This document shows positions 26,024-35,115 of a stretch of DNA of 36,612 nucleotides, in pieces. Below the pieces are notes generated by a model. That model searched no databases, was not told where the DNA came from, and saw only the letters and a list, made by a program, of their open reading frames with translations. The stretch comes from an uncultured Candidatus Poseidoniales archaeon (GTDB taxonomy: Archaea > Thermoplasmatota > Poseidoniia > Poseidoniales > Thalassarchaeaceae): positions 1 through 36,612 of the forward strand of contig CABXDN010000012.1 of assembly GCA_902511005.1 (NCBI GenBank). The letters are read 5' to 3'. Position 1 is the first letter of the stretch. Every line of letters begins with the position of its first letter. The position numbers were made by a program, and so were the translations under genes.

Positions 26024-27571
26024 ATGCGAGAGGTCACTGCTAAGAGCATAAAATTGAGCCGCGACCTAGAAAAAATGCTCTCAGAGGCATTAGACCGAGA
26101 CCTGCTAGTGAGAATAGGATGGGGCCGAGGCGGTGATGAAAAGCCAAAAGAAGGAGAAATAGGAGTCATTACCCACCTACCAGAAAAATCTAGAGTACTA
26201 CTATTGGGTAATTTAGGCGAATGCGCAGGAGCCATGAATCAAGGAGGAAACTTCACATTACAAGGAAATTGTTCTTCAATGGCAGGAGCATTTCAAGAAA
26301 AGGGTAGAATAATCATCGAAAAAGACGCGGGAGACAAGATTGGGTCACACATGACTGGAGGTATGATAAATGTTCAAGGCTCAGTTTCAAATAACGCTGG
26401 AGAATTAATGAACGGCGGGACCATAATTGTCAGAGGTCATTCAGGCGAAAGAACGGGTGCAGGGATGTCAGGAGGGACAATAATTGTGTTGGGATCTGTC
26501 GGAAAAGAACCTGGTGTTGGTATGTCAGGAGGGAAGATAATCGTTGCAGGAAACTGCCCTCCTCCTGGTCAGGGAGCAGATATGAGGAGTATGAAATCTA
26601 ACGAAATTTCGGAGATTTCAGAACATCTTGAACCACTCGGATTGTCAATAAATAAAGATGCTCTAGTGATAGTTGCAGCAGATAAATCTGATAATTACTC
26701 CAAATCTCCTAAATCAAGTATAACTGAGGGTTTTGAGAAAATTGCTATTACTACATCATCTAATAAGATTCTTTCAGAATATAATGCTCTCGACAATTAC
26801 ACACTAATTAATTCAATGAGGGATGAGGAGGAAGGGCTTCTTTTCCCTGTTCCATGGTTAATAGAGCGGGATGACGGAATTACTGATAATTCAGAAATAG
26901 TTTCTCGGCAGCCATTTCTGGTAAAGTCTAATCCTAGAAAAAATGACCTAATAATTATCGACAAAGAAAACATAATTTCTGCTACTAAAGACCTAGGTAA
27001 ATGTTCAGGAATCGTTCTGAATATGGCCTCCTTGCCTGTAATGAATGATGCTGAAATAGAAGCATTAATAGTTTCAATGACTAGTAAAATACAAGAAAAA
27101 TCCTTAATTATGCTCAAAGATAGAGTCGAGAGAGTAGAAAATCTATTCAGATTAATTGTAGAACTTAACTTAGATGGAGCAATCATAGATGCTTCAAGCC
27201 CTGGGGGAAGTAGAGCAGCAGCAGCATTACCGAGAATTGGTTTAGCAGCAAGGGCGATAAATATGAAAGAACAGAAGAAAACTCTGATGATTGAATTAGA
27301 TAAATGCCCTAGGGCAGAGGACTTCGTCGTAGCTAAAGGCGCTGGCTTCTCAGTAATAGTAGCGCCCCAAAATAATGAAAAAATGAGTATTGAAGAAACT
27401 TTAATTGAATTGAATTCAAATCTTAGAGGGTGGATGATAAATTTGGGTATTGAAAGTCTCGAAGAAATTACTAGAAGAAATTTAAGAGCAATGGATTATG
27501 ATACTGCTGCAATTTCAGGTCTGAGATTGATAGGCTACGATAGACCACTCCCCATGTGGCTAGGGAATTGA
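26024..27571 (+). CDS. Glutamate synthase-related protein: GXGXG domain plus FMN-barrel-like domain
   Basis: This 515-residue protein contains two pieces of large-subunit glutamate synthase in reverse order. Residues about 25-195 form the GXGXG beta-helix, visible as repeats of GGxIxVxG (MTGGMINVQG, MNGGTIIVRG, MSGGTIIVLG, MSGGKIIVAG). The same fold also occurs in FwdC and stand-alone GltB3. Residues about 300-515 resemble the FMN-binding barrel (GltB2): LDGAIIDASSPGGSRAAA and the closing RRNLRAMDYDTAAISG. The amidotransferase domain and the cysteines for the 3Fe-4S cluster are not seen, so ordinary glutamate synthase activity is doubtful. It may be a partner subunit, or act in a different FMN or formyl-transfer-like reaction. 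The ATG has GGGAG upstream; PheT follows by nine bases. Confidence 0.75.
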   Translation: MREVTAKSIKLSRDLEKMLSEALDRDLLVRIGWGRGGDEKPKEGEIGVITHLPEKSRVLLLGNLGECAGAMNQGGNFTLQGNCSSMAGAFQEKGRIIIEKDAGDKIGSHMTGGMINVQGSVSNNAGELMNGGTIIVRGHSGERTGAGMSGGTIIVLGSVGKEPGVGMSGGKIIVAGNCPPPGQGADMRSMKSNEISEISEHLEPLGLSINKDALVIVAADKSDNYSKSPKSSITEGFEKIAITTSSNKILSEYNALDNYTLINSMRDEEEGLLFPVPWLIERDDGITDNSEIVSRQPFLVKSNPRKNDLIIIDKENIISATKDLGKCSGIVLNMASLPVMNDAEIEALIVSMTSKIQEKSLIMLKDRVERVENLFRLIVELNLDGAIIDASSPGGSRAAAALPRIGLAARAINMKEQKKTLMIELDKCPRAEDFVVAKGAGFSVIVAPQNNEKMSIEETLIELNSNLRGWMINLGIESLEEITRRNLRAMDYDTAAISGLRLIGYDRPLPMWLGN

Positions 27572-27580
27572 GGTTTTGAT

Positions 27581-29335
27581 ATGCCTACGCTAAAGTTTAA
27601 TCATAGTATTTTACAATATATGCAGGATAAAAATGGCATAACATATAATTCAGAAGAATGGGTTGAAAAAATGCCATCTATAGGTTGTGTAGTTGAAGAA
27701 AATGATGAAGAAGGAATTGAAATAGAAATATTTCCTGATAGAACAGACTTGTTAAGTCACGAAACAATCGCAAGAGCAGCTAGATCCTTTCTCAACTCTG
27801 TAGAATATTCTCCTGATTTTGAAGTTTTAGAAGGGGAAACAGTCGTGACAGTAGATCCAACTATTGAAAAAATCCGCCCAGTAATATTGTGCGCAATAGT
27901 CAGAGGCGTAGATAATGGGGTAAGTTCTAAAGAGAAAAATGACTTTATTCAATCATTAATGGAACATCAAGAAAAATTACATCTGACTCTGGGAAGGAAA
28001 AGGAAATTTGCATCCATTGGAGTACATGACTTGACAAAACTAAAACCTCCATTTAATGTAATTAGTGTTGATAAAAATCATTCATTTATACCTTTAGCTG
28101 AAGAAAAAGAAATGACGATTGAAGAAATTTTAAAATCTCATCCCAAAGGTAGAGAATACGCGCATTTGATGGATGATATCGACAAATATCCCGTCATAGT
28201 TGACTCTGAGGATAAAGTACTATCATTTCCGCCAATCATCAATGGGGACCATACAACAGTTACGGAAGATACCAAAGATTTCCTAATAGATGTTACAGGT
28301 TGGGATGAAAGATCTTGTGAGGCTTGTTTATTATTAATCTGCTTATCACTCGCTGAAAGAGGAGGGAAAGTAGAGTCAATTCAACTAAAGAATTGGGACG
28401 GGGAAAAAAAATATGTCCCAAGAGGAGACTCAAAAATCCATAAGGTTCCTGATAGATTAATTGAGAAAATATTAGGAATGCCCCTAAATAAAACAGAAAT
28501 CGCTGAATCAATAAAGAAAATGGGTGGTACTTTGATAGAATCCAGAACTGTTACAGATGGGCCAGATAAAGTAGAAAAATGGGCAGACTGCATGGTTGGA
28601 GAAAAAGAGCATATTATCGCAATGCCAAGATGGAGGAATGATATTATGCACCCAATAGATATCGTAGAAGATATTGCAATAGGATATGGTTATGATAACC
28701 TTCCAGAACAATTGTCAAGAATCCATTTGGATGCAATTCCATTGCCTTCATCCGGTTTACATAGAAGAATCAGTGCGAGTTTTTGTGCATTAGGGTTACA
28801 AGAAACTCAAAGTCTAACACTATCTAATTATAGAGATCAATTCGATAAAGTACGTTGGCTAGAGTTAGATAAGAGTACAATAATTTCGAATCCAATAACT
28901 CAAGATCATACCCTGTTGAGACAGCACATATTACCATCATTACTGAATCTTTTATCTGCTAACAGACATCATGAACTCCCACAAAAAGTTCACGAATTAG
29001 GGACAGTTGTTAGAAATTCAAAAAATATGAATCGCGTAGCATGGGCATGCGCAGAAGTCGGCGGTGGCTTTTCGGCAGCAAAAGGTATCGCTTCGGCCTT
29101 ACTTCGTGACCTAGGAGCTAATCTTGAAGAAATAAAATGGGAAATGGTTAGAGAAAATGAAGGGCCATGGATTAAGGGGAGAGGCGCTAAAATTATTATC
29201 CAAGGAATCGAAGTGGGACAAATCGGTGAAATTGACCCGAATGTGTCATTCGAATTCGGCCTCAGAGTACCTATCCAAGCGGGTGAATTTGATGTTAATG
29301 CACTAGGCAAGTTGATACCTGATCCTGTCCTTTAA
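27581..29335 (+). CDS. pheT: Phenylalanyl-tRNA synthetase beta subunit
   Basis: This is the beta chain of the alpha2-beta2 enzyme that charges tRNA-Phe; beta supplies editing and tRNA binding. The N-terminus ([13 protein letters not shown] and later [13 protein letters not shown]) is typical of the archaeal/eukaryotic short form. The central B3/B4 editing region is present ([21 protein letters not shown]), followed by B5 and the catalytic-like B6/B7 with [25 protein letters not shown]. The length of 584 residues is within range for the archaeal type, which lacks the extra domains of bacterial PheT. GAGGT precedes the ATG. PheS is not in the window, so the two subunits are unlinked here. Confidence 0.94.
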   Translation: MPTLKFNHSILQYMQDKNGITYNSEEWVEKMPSIGCVVEENDEEGIEIEIFPDRTDLLSHETIARAARSFLNSVEYSPDFEVLEGETVVTVDPTIEKIRPVILCAIVRGVDNGVSSKEKNDFIQSLMEHQEKLHLTLGRKRKFASIGVHDLTKLKPPFNVISVDKNHSFIPLAEEKEMTIEEILKSHPKGREYAHLMDDIDKYPVIVDSEDKVLSFPPIINGDHTTVTEDTKDFLIDVTGWDERSCEACLLLICLSLAERGGKVESIQLKNWDGEKKYVPRGDSKIHKVPDRLIEKILGMPLNKTEIAESIKKMGGTLIESRTVTDGPDKVEKWADCMVGEKEHIIAMPRWRNDIMHPIDIVEDIAIGYGYDNLPEQLSRIHLDAIPLPSSGLHRRISASFCALGLQETQSLTLSNYRDQFDKVRWLELDKSTIISNPITQDHTLLRQHILPSLLNLLSANRHHELPQKVHELGTVVRNSKNMNRVAWACAEVGGGFSAAKGIASALLRDLGANLEEIKWEMVRENEGPWIKGRGAKIIIQGIEVGQIGEIDPNVSFEFGLRVPIQAGEFDVNALGKLIPDPVL

Positions 29336-29346
29336 TAGGATTTAAT

Positions 29347-29538
29347 TTATTCATTAATATCTTCTGAAAGTAAAGCCATAGCGTCTACGAAATTCTTGTT
29401 GGTCAAATGAGAACGATCTTTTTCGATATTCTCATCGATCTTATCCGGTCTTTCATATTCTACAACTTTACTTGCCTCGAGAGTTGATGCTTTTGCGGTC
29501 TCGAGAGATTTTTTCTTGAATGGCCATATGGGCGCCAT
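29347..29538 (-). CDS. Small hypothetical protein
   Basis: This 63-residue ORF is convergent with pheT and divergent from the SGNH-like gene. It starts MAPIWPFKKKSLETAK, a pattern (short hydrophobic start, then KKK) seen in many small uncharacterised proteins, and continues as a charged, probably helical sequence ending SEDINE. It has no cysteines, no membrane segment and no recognised family. It fits the gap with only 11 bases to pheT. It may be a real small protein, but a chance ORF is possible. Confidence 0.45.
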   Translation of the reverse strand: MAPIWPFKKKSLETAKASTLEASKVVEYERPDKIDENIEKDRSHLTNKNFVDAMALLSEDINE

Positions 29539-29630
29539 ACTAGTCGAAAAGCAACCAAGGACATGAATACTTCGCCGTTTTCAGAACAAAATAGGGTGAG
29601 AATGAAAGAGTCGAGCACTTAGGGTAGTTC

Positions 29631-32534
29631 ATGAAGAGAGTGGCTACAACCATAATCTTAGTTTCATTAATCTTATTACAAACTGGGAATAATATTGAAA
29701 TTTATTCATTAGAATCTGAAAAAGATGTGGTCGGAAAGCAGTTAGACCAAGGTCAACAAGGCGAAAACTCGACTATAAGTTTGGATATTTTAATGGTAGG
29801 AAATTCATACACTAGTTCGAACGCTTTAAATCAGAAATTAGAGAGAGTATTAGATGATTCTGGTGTAAGCTCTGATGTTGAGTCAGTTACTGGAGGTGGT
29901 ATGAAGTTATCAGATCATGCAGATGATTCAGAAGAACAGGGGAGTCAACTTAATACAAAATTATCAGAGAGACAGGATTTCGTAGTTTTACAAGATCAAA
30001 GTCAAATTCCATCTTTACTTACGGAAAACACTTTTTGGGCCGATAGTAATGATGCAATTGAATTACTGAATGAAAGAATAATTTCCGAAGGAGGTCAAAC
30101 TATACTTCTTATGACTTGGGGACGTAAAGATGGAGGAAATACAGATAGAAACCCCGATTATCTAACTATGCAATTACATCTTCAACAAGGTTATGAGATG
30201 TTTTTGGAGAATTCAACAAGTATGGAAAAGCCTGTTTTTCTAGCACCGGTTGGTTTAGCATACAAAAATATCTATCATAAAGTCAATGATACTGGAGTTG
30301 ATCCTACTCAAGGAGAAAATGTATTTTCAGATCTTTATTCTGAAGATGGCTCTCACCCCTCATTAGATGGAACATATCTCTCATCTTGTGTACTTTACGC
30401 AGTAATCACTGGAAATACACCAGTTGGACAATATCATCCTAGTGAAATACCGCCTATGAGGGCCTTAGAACTTCAACAGGCTGCTGCGAGTACCGTATTC
30501 AACGAAACATTAGAATACATTTATCCATTTGAGGTACAACAACCAAGTATCGAATTTGGACCAGATTCTGGTTCAGTTTTTGCGATTGATCCTGGGCAAT
30601 TGATTAATCTAAATATCAACTATACTAATTTAGGAGAATATAACGATATAGCTATCATTAAAATCACAGGCGCTAATGATTGGAATATAACTTGGGACTA
30701 TTCATTAGATACTACTCAAGGCGTAAATTTCAGTGCTCCTTCGGACATTACATCTTGGGTTCAGTACTCAATTACTGCGCCTATTACGATGAATGGTATG
30801 CCACTTGCAAACTCTTTACACCAATTTAGTATGGAAATAGTATCTGAAACTTCAGGGTTTAAAGATTGGTATAATTTTTCAATGAGATATGGGTACTTCC
30901 ATGGGGCTGAAATCATTGATGGTGGAGGTACATATTCCATAGCACCATTTGATGTAGCGACAATTGAGATGAATGCAAGAAACCTAGGTAATACTCAACG
31001 TGATATAGCGGTCAGTATAAGACCTGTAGATGAGAATGGTAACCCCATAGGTGAATATTCTCAAGCATTTGCTCTAGAAGAATGGAATGTTTTTATCCAA
31101 AACAAGATGGAACTAGAAGAAATGTGGCCTAACGAAACTGGAAAGATTAGGTTTCAAGTTCAGTCTCCTCTTTTAGTAGCCGGAAGTATGTTCTTTGAAA
31201 TAAAAATTTGGAGTACTGCTGCACCAGAAGATGCTGTTTTCGCGATACAGAGAGTGAATATAGTTCCTCGATCGGGGGGAGACTTAGAACTGAATAATAT
31301 CGATTGTCAATTTGAAACAAGTCCCGGTGAAATCTGTAGAACTGAATTAATAGTTGAAAATACTGGTGATATACCTTATGATTTTGAATTAATTATAGGG
31401 GATATTCCCCAATGGGCTAATGTGAGTCTGAGTCAGAATAATATAAGGCTTGATGCAGGTGAAATAAATAATCAAATATATCTCAATGTATCAATTGAAG
31501 AAGGAACTAAATCAGGAGAATTTGCCGATTTAGTTGTTGAATTATGGGTAGATGGTTGGAGCCCTTCAAGTATAAATTTCGAAATTAAAGTTGGAGATTA
31601 TTTTAATTGGCATTTAGTAGAAGAAATATATGCGCATAATTATGATTATGAGAACCGAGAAGTCAATGTTTCAATGTACTGGACACTAGAGAATACAGGT
31701 AATACCAATGATGGAATAATTGTAAATCTAGATTGTAATATATTTACTGACTTCGAATTAGACGTCCCATATGGCGCCGATGGACAGGCGATAAAAAATC
31801 CACGCTCCTTCCAGATATTAGATATAGAAGAGGGGGAATCAGTCAGTTTTACCGCATGGATGAATCTTTCTTATGATCAAATGTCGCAAAGTTCGTTCTA
31901 TACTCAAAATCCATCTATATCATTAGAAGCGAGGTCAATAAGAGATCCCCGAATAATATTTGAAGGATTTGAATCTGAGACAGAGGATTTATTTCTCGAG
32001 AAAAACTGTGGAGATTGTAACAAAGAAAATCAAGAATCGGTTTTTATTGAGTTTTTGAGAACATGGCAAACAGTAATATTAAGCCTAGTAGTAATAATAT
32101 TTGGAAGTATTGGAGTTGTTAAAGCGATACAATATAGATTGGAAGAGGACCGTAAAAGACTTGGATTACCAGAAGACGATAGTGAGACCGTGAATGACTG
32201 GATGTCGAGATTTACAAAAAAAACTGAGATAAAAGTCACTATTGAAAATGAAACGATAGATTCAGAAGGCTTTGCTAAGAAATTCACTAAAAAACCTGAA
32301 GATATTCCTACCACTAAAAAAATCACTCCCTCGAAGTTTCTAATTGAAAAGGCAGGGTCGTCATTAGACAAGTCAATAGTTAGCGATACACTTGATGATA
32401 TAGTGGAATTAGCTGAAGACTTTACGGCAAATAAAAAGATTCATCCTAATAATATCAAATTGCATGAAAACGATGATTTTGAATCTAGAATTTCTAAATT
32501 GAAGCAAGATAAGAAATCAGATAGTAGTGATTAG
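29631..32534 (+). CDS. Secreted, membrane-anchored SGNH-hydrolase-like protein (967 aa)
   Basis: After a signal peptide (about 1-20), the N-terminal domain (about 50-265) looks like an SGNH/GDSL esterase of the DUF4886-like group: VGNSYTSSN with S59 as nucleophile, VTGGGMKL as the second block, VVLQDQSQ as the third, and SEDGSHPSLDG with D239 and H242 completing the triad. Substrates of such enzymes are acetyl or acyl esters on carbohydrates or lipids; here it is unknown. Residues about 280-800 are beta-rich repeats like those of the subtilase (NTGD/NLGN-containing NEW3-type units). A helix (about 813-833) anchors the protein, with a charged cytoplasmic tail of about 130 residues. A single-base gap separates it from RNase HII, so they are probably cotranscribed. 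Confidence 0.78.
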   Translation: MKRVATTIILVSLILLQTGNNIEIYSLESEKDVVGKQLDQGQQGENSTISLDILMVGNSYTSSNALNQKLERVLDDSGVSSDVESVTGGGMKLSDHADDSEEQGSQLNTKLSERQDFVVLQDQSQIPSLLTENTFWADSNDAIELLNERIISEGGQTILLMTWGRKDGGNTDRNPDYLTMQLHLQQGYEMFLENSTSMEKPVFLAPVGLAYKNIYHKVNDTGVDPTQGENVFSDLYSEDGSHPSLDGTYLSSCVLYAVITGNTPVGQYHPSEIPPMRALELQQAAASTVFNETLEYIYPFEVQQPSIEFGPDSGSVFAIDPGQLINLNINYTNLGEYNDIAIIKITGANDWNITWDYSLDTTQGVNFSAPSDITSWVQYSITAPITMNGMPLANSLHQFSMEIVSETSGFKDWYNFSMRYGYFHGAEIIDGGGTYSIAPFDVATIEMNARNLGNTQRDIAVSIRPVDENGNPIGEYSQAFALEEWNVFIQNKMELEEMWPNETGKIRFQVQSPLLVAGSMFFEIKIWSTAAPEDAVFAIQRVNIVPRSGGDLELNNIDCQFETSPGEICRTELIVENTGDIPYDFELIIGDIPQWANVSLSQNNIRLDAGEINNQIYLNVSIEEGTKSGEFADLVVELWVDGWSPSSINFEIKVGDYFNWHLVEEIYAHNYDYENREVNVSMYWTLENTGNTNDGIIVNLDCNIFTDFELDVPYGADGQAIKNPRSFQILDIEEGESVSFTAWMNLSYDQMSQSSFYTQNPSISLEARSIRDPRIIFEGFESETEDLFLEKNCGDCNKENQESVFIEFLRTWQTVILSLVVIIFGSIGVVKAIQYRLEEDRKRLGLPEDDSETVNDWMSRFTKKTEIKVTIENETIDSEGFAKKFTKKPEDIPTTKKITPSKFLIEKAGSSLDKSIVSDTLDDIVELAEDFTANKKIHPNNIKLHENDDFESRISKLKQDKKSDSSD

Positions 32535-32535
32535 A

Positions 32536-33279
32536 ATGTACCAAATCGGAATAGATGAGGCAGGGAGAGGTCCTGCAATCGGACCTTTAGTAGTCTGTGC
32601 ATTGGGAATTCCTAATTCAGATATGAAATATTTGGCATCGATTGGTGCGGTGGATTCTAAACAAATAACTAGGAACAAACGTGAGGAAATATCTGAAAGA
32701 ATATATCTAGAAGCTGAGAATCGAGACTGGAAAATTGGGATGATCATATGTGAAGCATCTAGAATTGATATTGAAAGAAATAAAATAAATTTAAATAAAT
32801 TAGAAATTGAACTATTCAAAGAAGCGGTATATGAAACAGGAATAAAGGGAAATATTGGAATAATTAAAGCAGATGCTTGTGATGTTAACGAGCAACGTTT
32901 CAGAGAAAGAATTAGAAATGCATTAGGAACCAAATGGAGTAATTGGGAAATTCATGCAAAGCATAAAATGGATTATGAAGAAAAAATAGTAGGTGCTGCG
33001 AGTATTTTAGCTAAAGTTCGAAGAGACAAGGAAATTGATAAAATAAGTGATTTACTGAATTTAGATGTTGGGAGTGGATATCCATCAGATCCAAAAACTA
33101 AAGAAGCAGTTAAAAAATTAGTTAATAGTAAAATGCCAAATCAGTATCTAAGATGGTCATGGGCGACAGTCAAGAACGCATGGGCTAAGGCTCATGATTT
33201 ACCAATACCAATACGCCAAGAGTTAGGTAGAACACGCATTCAATCATCACTTAACGAATGGTCAAATACTGAAATGTGA
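32536..33279 (+). CDS. rnhB: Ribonuclease HII
   Basis: It cleaves RNA in RNA-DNA hybrids, including single ribonucleotides in DNA. The N-terminus YQIGIDEAGRGPAIGPLVV holds the catalytic pair D7-E8. The later conserved acidic region KADACDVNE and the EEKIVGAASILAKVRRD block are present, followed by GSGYPSDPKT. The length of 247 residues is typical of the archaeal enzyme. ATG 32536, one base after the upstream TAG, gives the family N-terminus; a GTG at 32527 would add three residues and overlap. Its stop lies 32 bases before the chosen GluRS start. Confidence 0.95.
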   Translation: MYQIGIDEAGRGPAIGPLVVCALGIPNSDMKYLASIGAVDSKQITRNKREEISERIYLEAENRDWKIGMIICEASRIDIERNKINLNKLEIELFKEAVYETGIKGNIGIIKADACDVNEQRFRERIRNALGTKWSNWEIHAKHKMDYEEKIVGAASILAKVRRDKEIDKISDLLNLDVGSGYPSDPKTKEAVKKLVNSKMPNQYLRWSWATVKNAWAKAHDLPIPIRQELGRTRIQSSLNEWSNTEM

Positions 33280-33311
33280 AATGTGATTGTCTACCGGTAG
33301 AGTTTGATATT

Positions 33312-35033
33312 ATGACTGACGATGACGATTGGAGTCCTGAAATTATAGCAATTGTCAAGAAATACGCGCTACAGAATGCTGTAGAATATAATGGATCAGG
33401 GAAATCAGGATCAGTACTCGGAAGAATATTAGGTGAAAGAACTGACCTTAGAAGTAAAGCTAAAGAACTTAAAAAATTAGTTGAAACAGAAGTAAATATT
33501 GCGAATGAAATGGCTTTAGATAAAGGAGTCGAAGCCGTACGTAAAGTATTAGAAGAAACAAATCCTGAAGCGCTAAATCGACAAAAACAAATTAAAAGAG
33601 TGGGACTAAAAGAATTACCCAACGCTGAGAAAGGAAAAGTGGTGCTAAGATTCGCACCAAACCCAAATGGACCTCTCACATTGGGGCATGCTAGAGGCGT
33701 TACAATAAATTCAGAATACTCTAAATTATATGAAGGAAAGGTTGTACTAAGATTTGACGATACAGACTCTAAGGTTAAACCACCGATAAAAGAGGCTTAT
33801 GGGTGGATTGAATCAGATTATGAGTGGCTGACAGGAAAAAAACCAGACATTATAGTTAAGGCATCTGAAAGAATGGATATTTATCTGGAATATGCTGAAA
33901 AATTACTAAGAGATGATTTTGGATATGTATGCAAGTGTTCAGCTGAAAAATTTAAGAAATTAAGAGATGATTCTAAGGAATGCCCCTGTAGATCGAAAAG
34001 TCCACTAGAAAATCTCTCTCACTGGAAATTAATGAATGATGGGACATTTGACGAAGGAGACGCAGTAGTTAGAGTGAAAACATCAATGGATTTACCGAAC
34101 CCCGCCCTAAGAGACTGGCCTGCATTAAGAATTCAACATTCAGAGCACCCAATGGTTGGAAATAAATACAAAGTTTGGCCTCTTCTAGATTTCCAAAGTG
34201 CAATTGAAGATTATGAGCAAGGGGTAACACATATCATTAGAGGAAAGGATCTAATGGATTCTACGAGAAAACAAACTCTACTTTATGCACATTTCGGATG
34301 GGATTATCCTGAAACCCTATACTGGGGAAGAGTCAAAATCCATGAATTTGGAAGCTTTTCAACATCTGGTATGAGAAAAGATATAGAAAATAAAAAATTC
34401 ACAGGATGGGATGACCCTCGTTTACCCACCCTTAGGGCTTTACGAAGAAGAGGATTCGACTCAGATGCCATGAGGGATTTTTGGATTGACTTGGGATTGA
34501 CACAAAAAGATATTTCTGTTTCATTACAAACTATAGAGGCATTCAACTCAAGTAAGATAGATGAAAGATGTGAAAGAAGAGCATTTGTTAGAAATCCTGA
34601 GCTTTTGAAATTCGATAATTCGAGCGAATTAATCACCTCATTGTCAATAAAAAGGCATCCTATGGGTCAGATAGAAGGCGAAAGAATATGGGATTTAAAC
34701 GATAAAAGAATATATTTAGAAAAAAATGACATTAAGGAAACTAAAATTCGTTTGAAAGACTTTGCAGACATCAGAATATTAGATGATATGGTTCAATTGG
34801 AATCTTATGAACGTTCAGATAAAAGGAAGATTGTTCATTGGTTACCAGTTTCAATGGCTAAAAATTCAATATTAACTATCCCTAAAGGGGATGAGATAAT
34901 TATTCAGAAAGGAATGATTGAAGATTTTGAGTTAAAAAAAGGGGATATAGTACAACTTGAAAGAGTTGGCTATGCAATAATTGAATCTGAAAATAATTCA
35001 AGCATAATTAAGTTATTATGGCTCCATGGGTGA
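33312..35033 (+). CDS. gltX: Glutamyl-tRNA synthetase, archaeal type
   Basis: It attaches glutamate to tRNA-Glu, and probably to tRNA-Gln for later amidation, as in most archaea. From ATG 33312 it is 573 residues, with an N-terminal helical region of about 100 residues found in archaeal GluRS. The HIGH motif reads PNPNGPLTLGHARG (about 115-128). A CxC...CxC pair (C207, C209, C224, C226) could bind zinc. The KMSKS position reads STSGMRK, just before TGWDDPRLPTLRALRRRG. The C-terminal half is the beta-barrel anticodon domain of the GlnRS-like class. A longer frame from 33276 overlaps the RNase HII stop and is not preferred. Confidence 0.94.
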   Translation: MTDDDDWSPEIIAIVKKYALQNAVEYNGSGKSGSVLGRILGERTDLRSKAKELKKLVETEVNIANEMALDKGVEAVRKVLEETNPEALNRQKQIKRVGLKELPNAEKGKVVLRFAPNPNGPLTLGHARGVTINSEYSKLYEGKVVLRFDDTDSKVKPPIKEAYGWIESDYEWLTGKKPDIIVKASERMDIYLEYAEKLLRDDFGYVCKCSAEKFKKLRDDSKECPCRSKSPLENLSHWKLMNDGTFDEGDAVVRVKTSMDLPNPALRDWPALRIQHSEHPMVGNKYKVWPLLDFQSAIEDYEQGVTHIIRGKDLMDSTRKQTLLYAHFGWDYPETLYWGRVKIHEFGSFSTSGMRKDIENKKFTGWDDPRLPTLRALRRRGFDSDAMRDFWIDLGLTQKDISVSLQTIEAFNSSKIDERCERRAFVRNPELLKFDNSSELITSLSIKRHPMGQIEGERIWDLNDKRIYLEKNDIKETKIRLKDFADIRILDDMVQLESYERSDKRKIVHWLPVSMAKNSILTIPKGDEIIIQKGMIEDFELKKGDIVQLERVGYAIIESENNSSIIKLLWLHG

Positions 35034-35055
35034 AAGAAGAATGATTACAAAGATA

Positions 35056-35078
35056 GCCTAAAACAACATCTATTAGGC
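35056..35078. repeat. Inverted repeat GCCTAA-N11-TTAGGC
   Basis: A perfect 6-base inverted repeat with an 11-base spacer lies 38 bases before the start of the partial secreted-protein gene and 22 bases after gltX. It could be an operator or a hairpin between transcription units; chance is also possible. Confidence 0.3.
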
Positions 35079-35115
35079 GTCGCATTGAAGGGTAATAAGC
35101 CAACCAGATGACAAT

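Noticed and set aside
33276-33311. Longer N-terminus for glutamyl-tRNA synthetase
   Set aside because: It overlaps the RNase HII stop; ATG 33312 gives the expected acidic N-terminus.
34340-34400. Loss of the KMSKS lysine in GluRS as a sign of an inactive enzyme
   Set aside because: The STS version with the downstream GWDDPR block appears compatible with archaeal GluRS, as far as I recall; other catalytic elements are intact.
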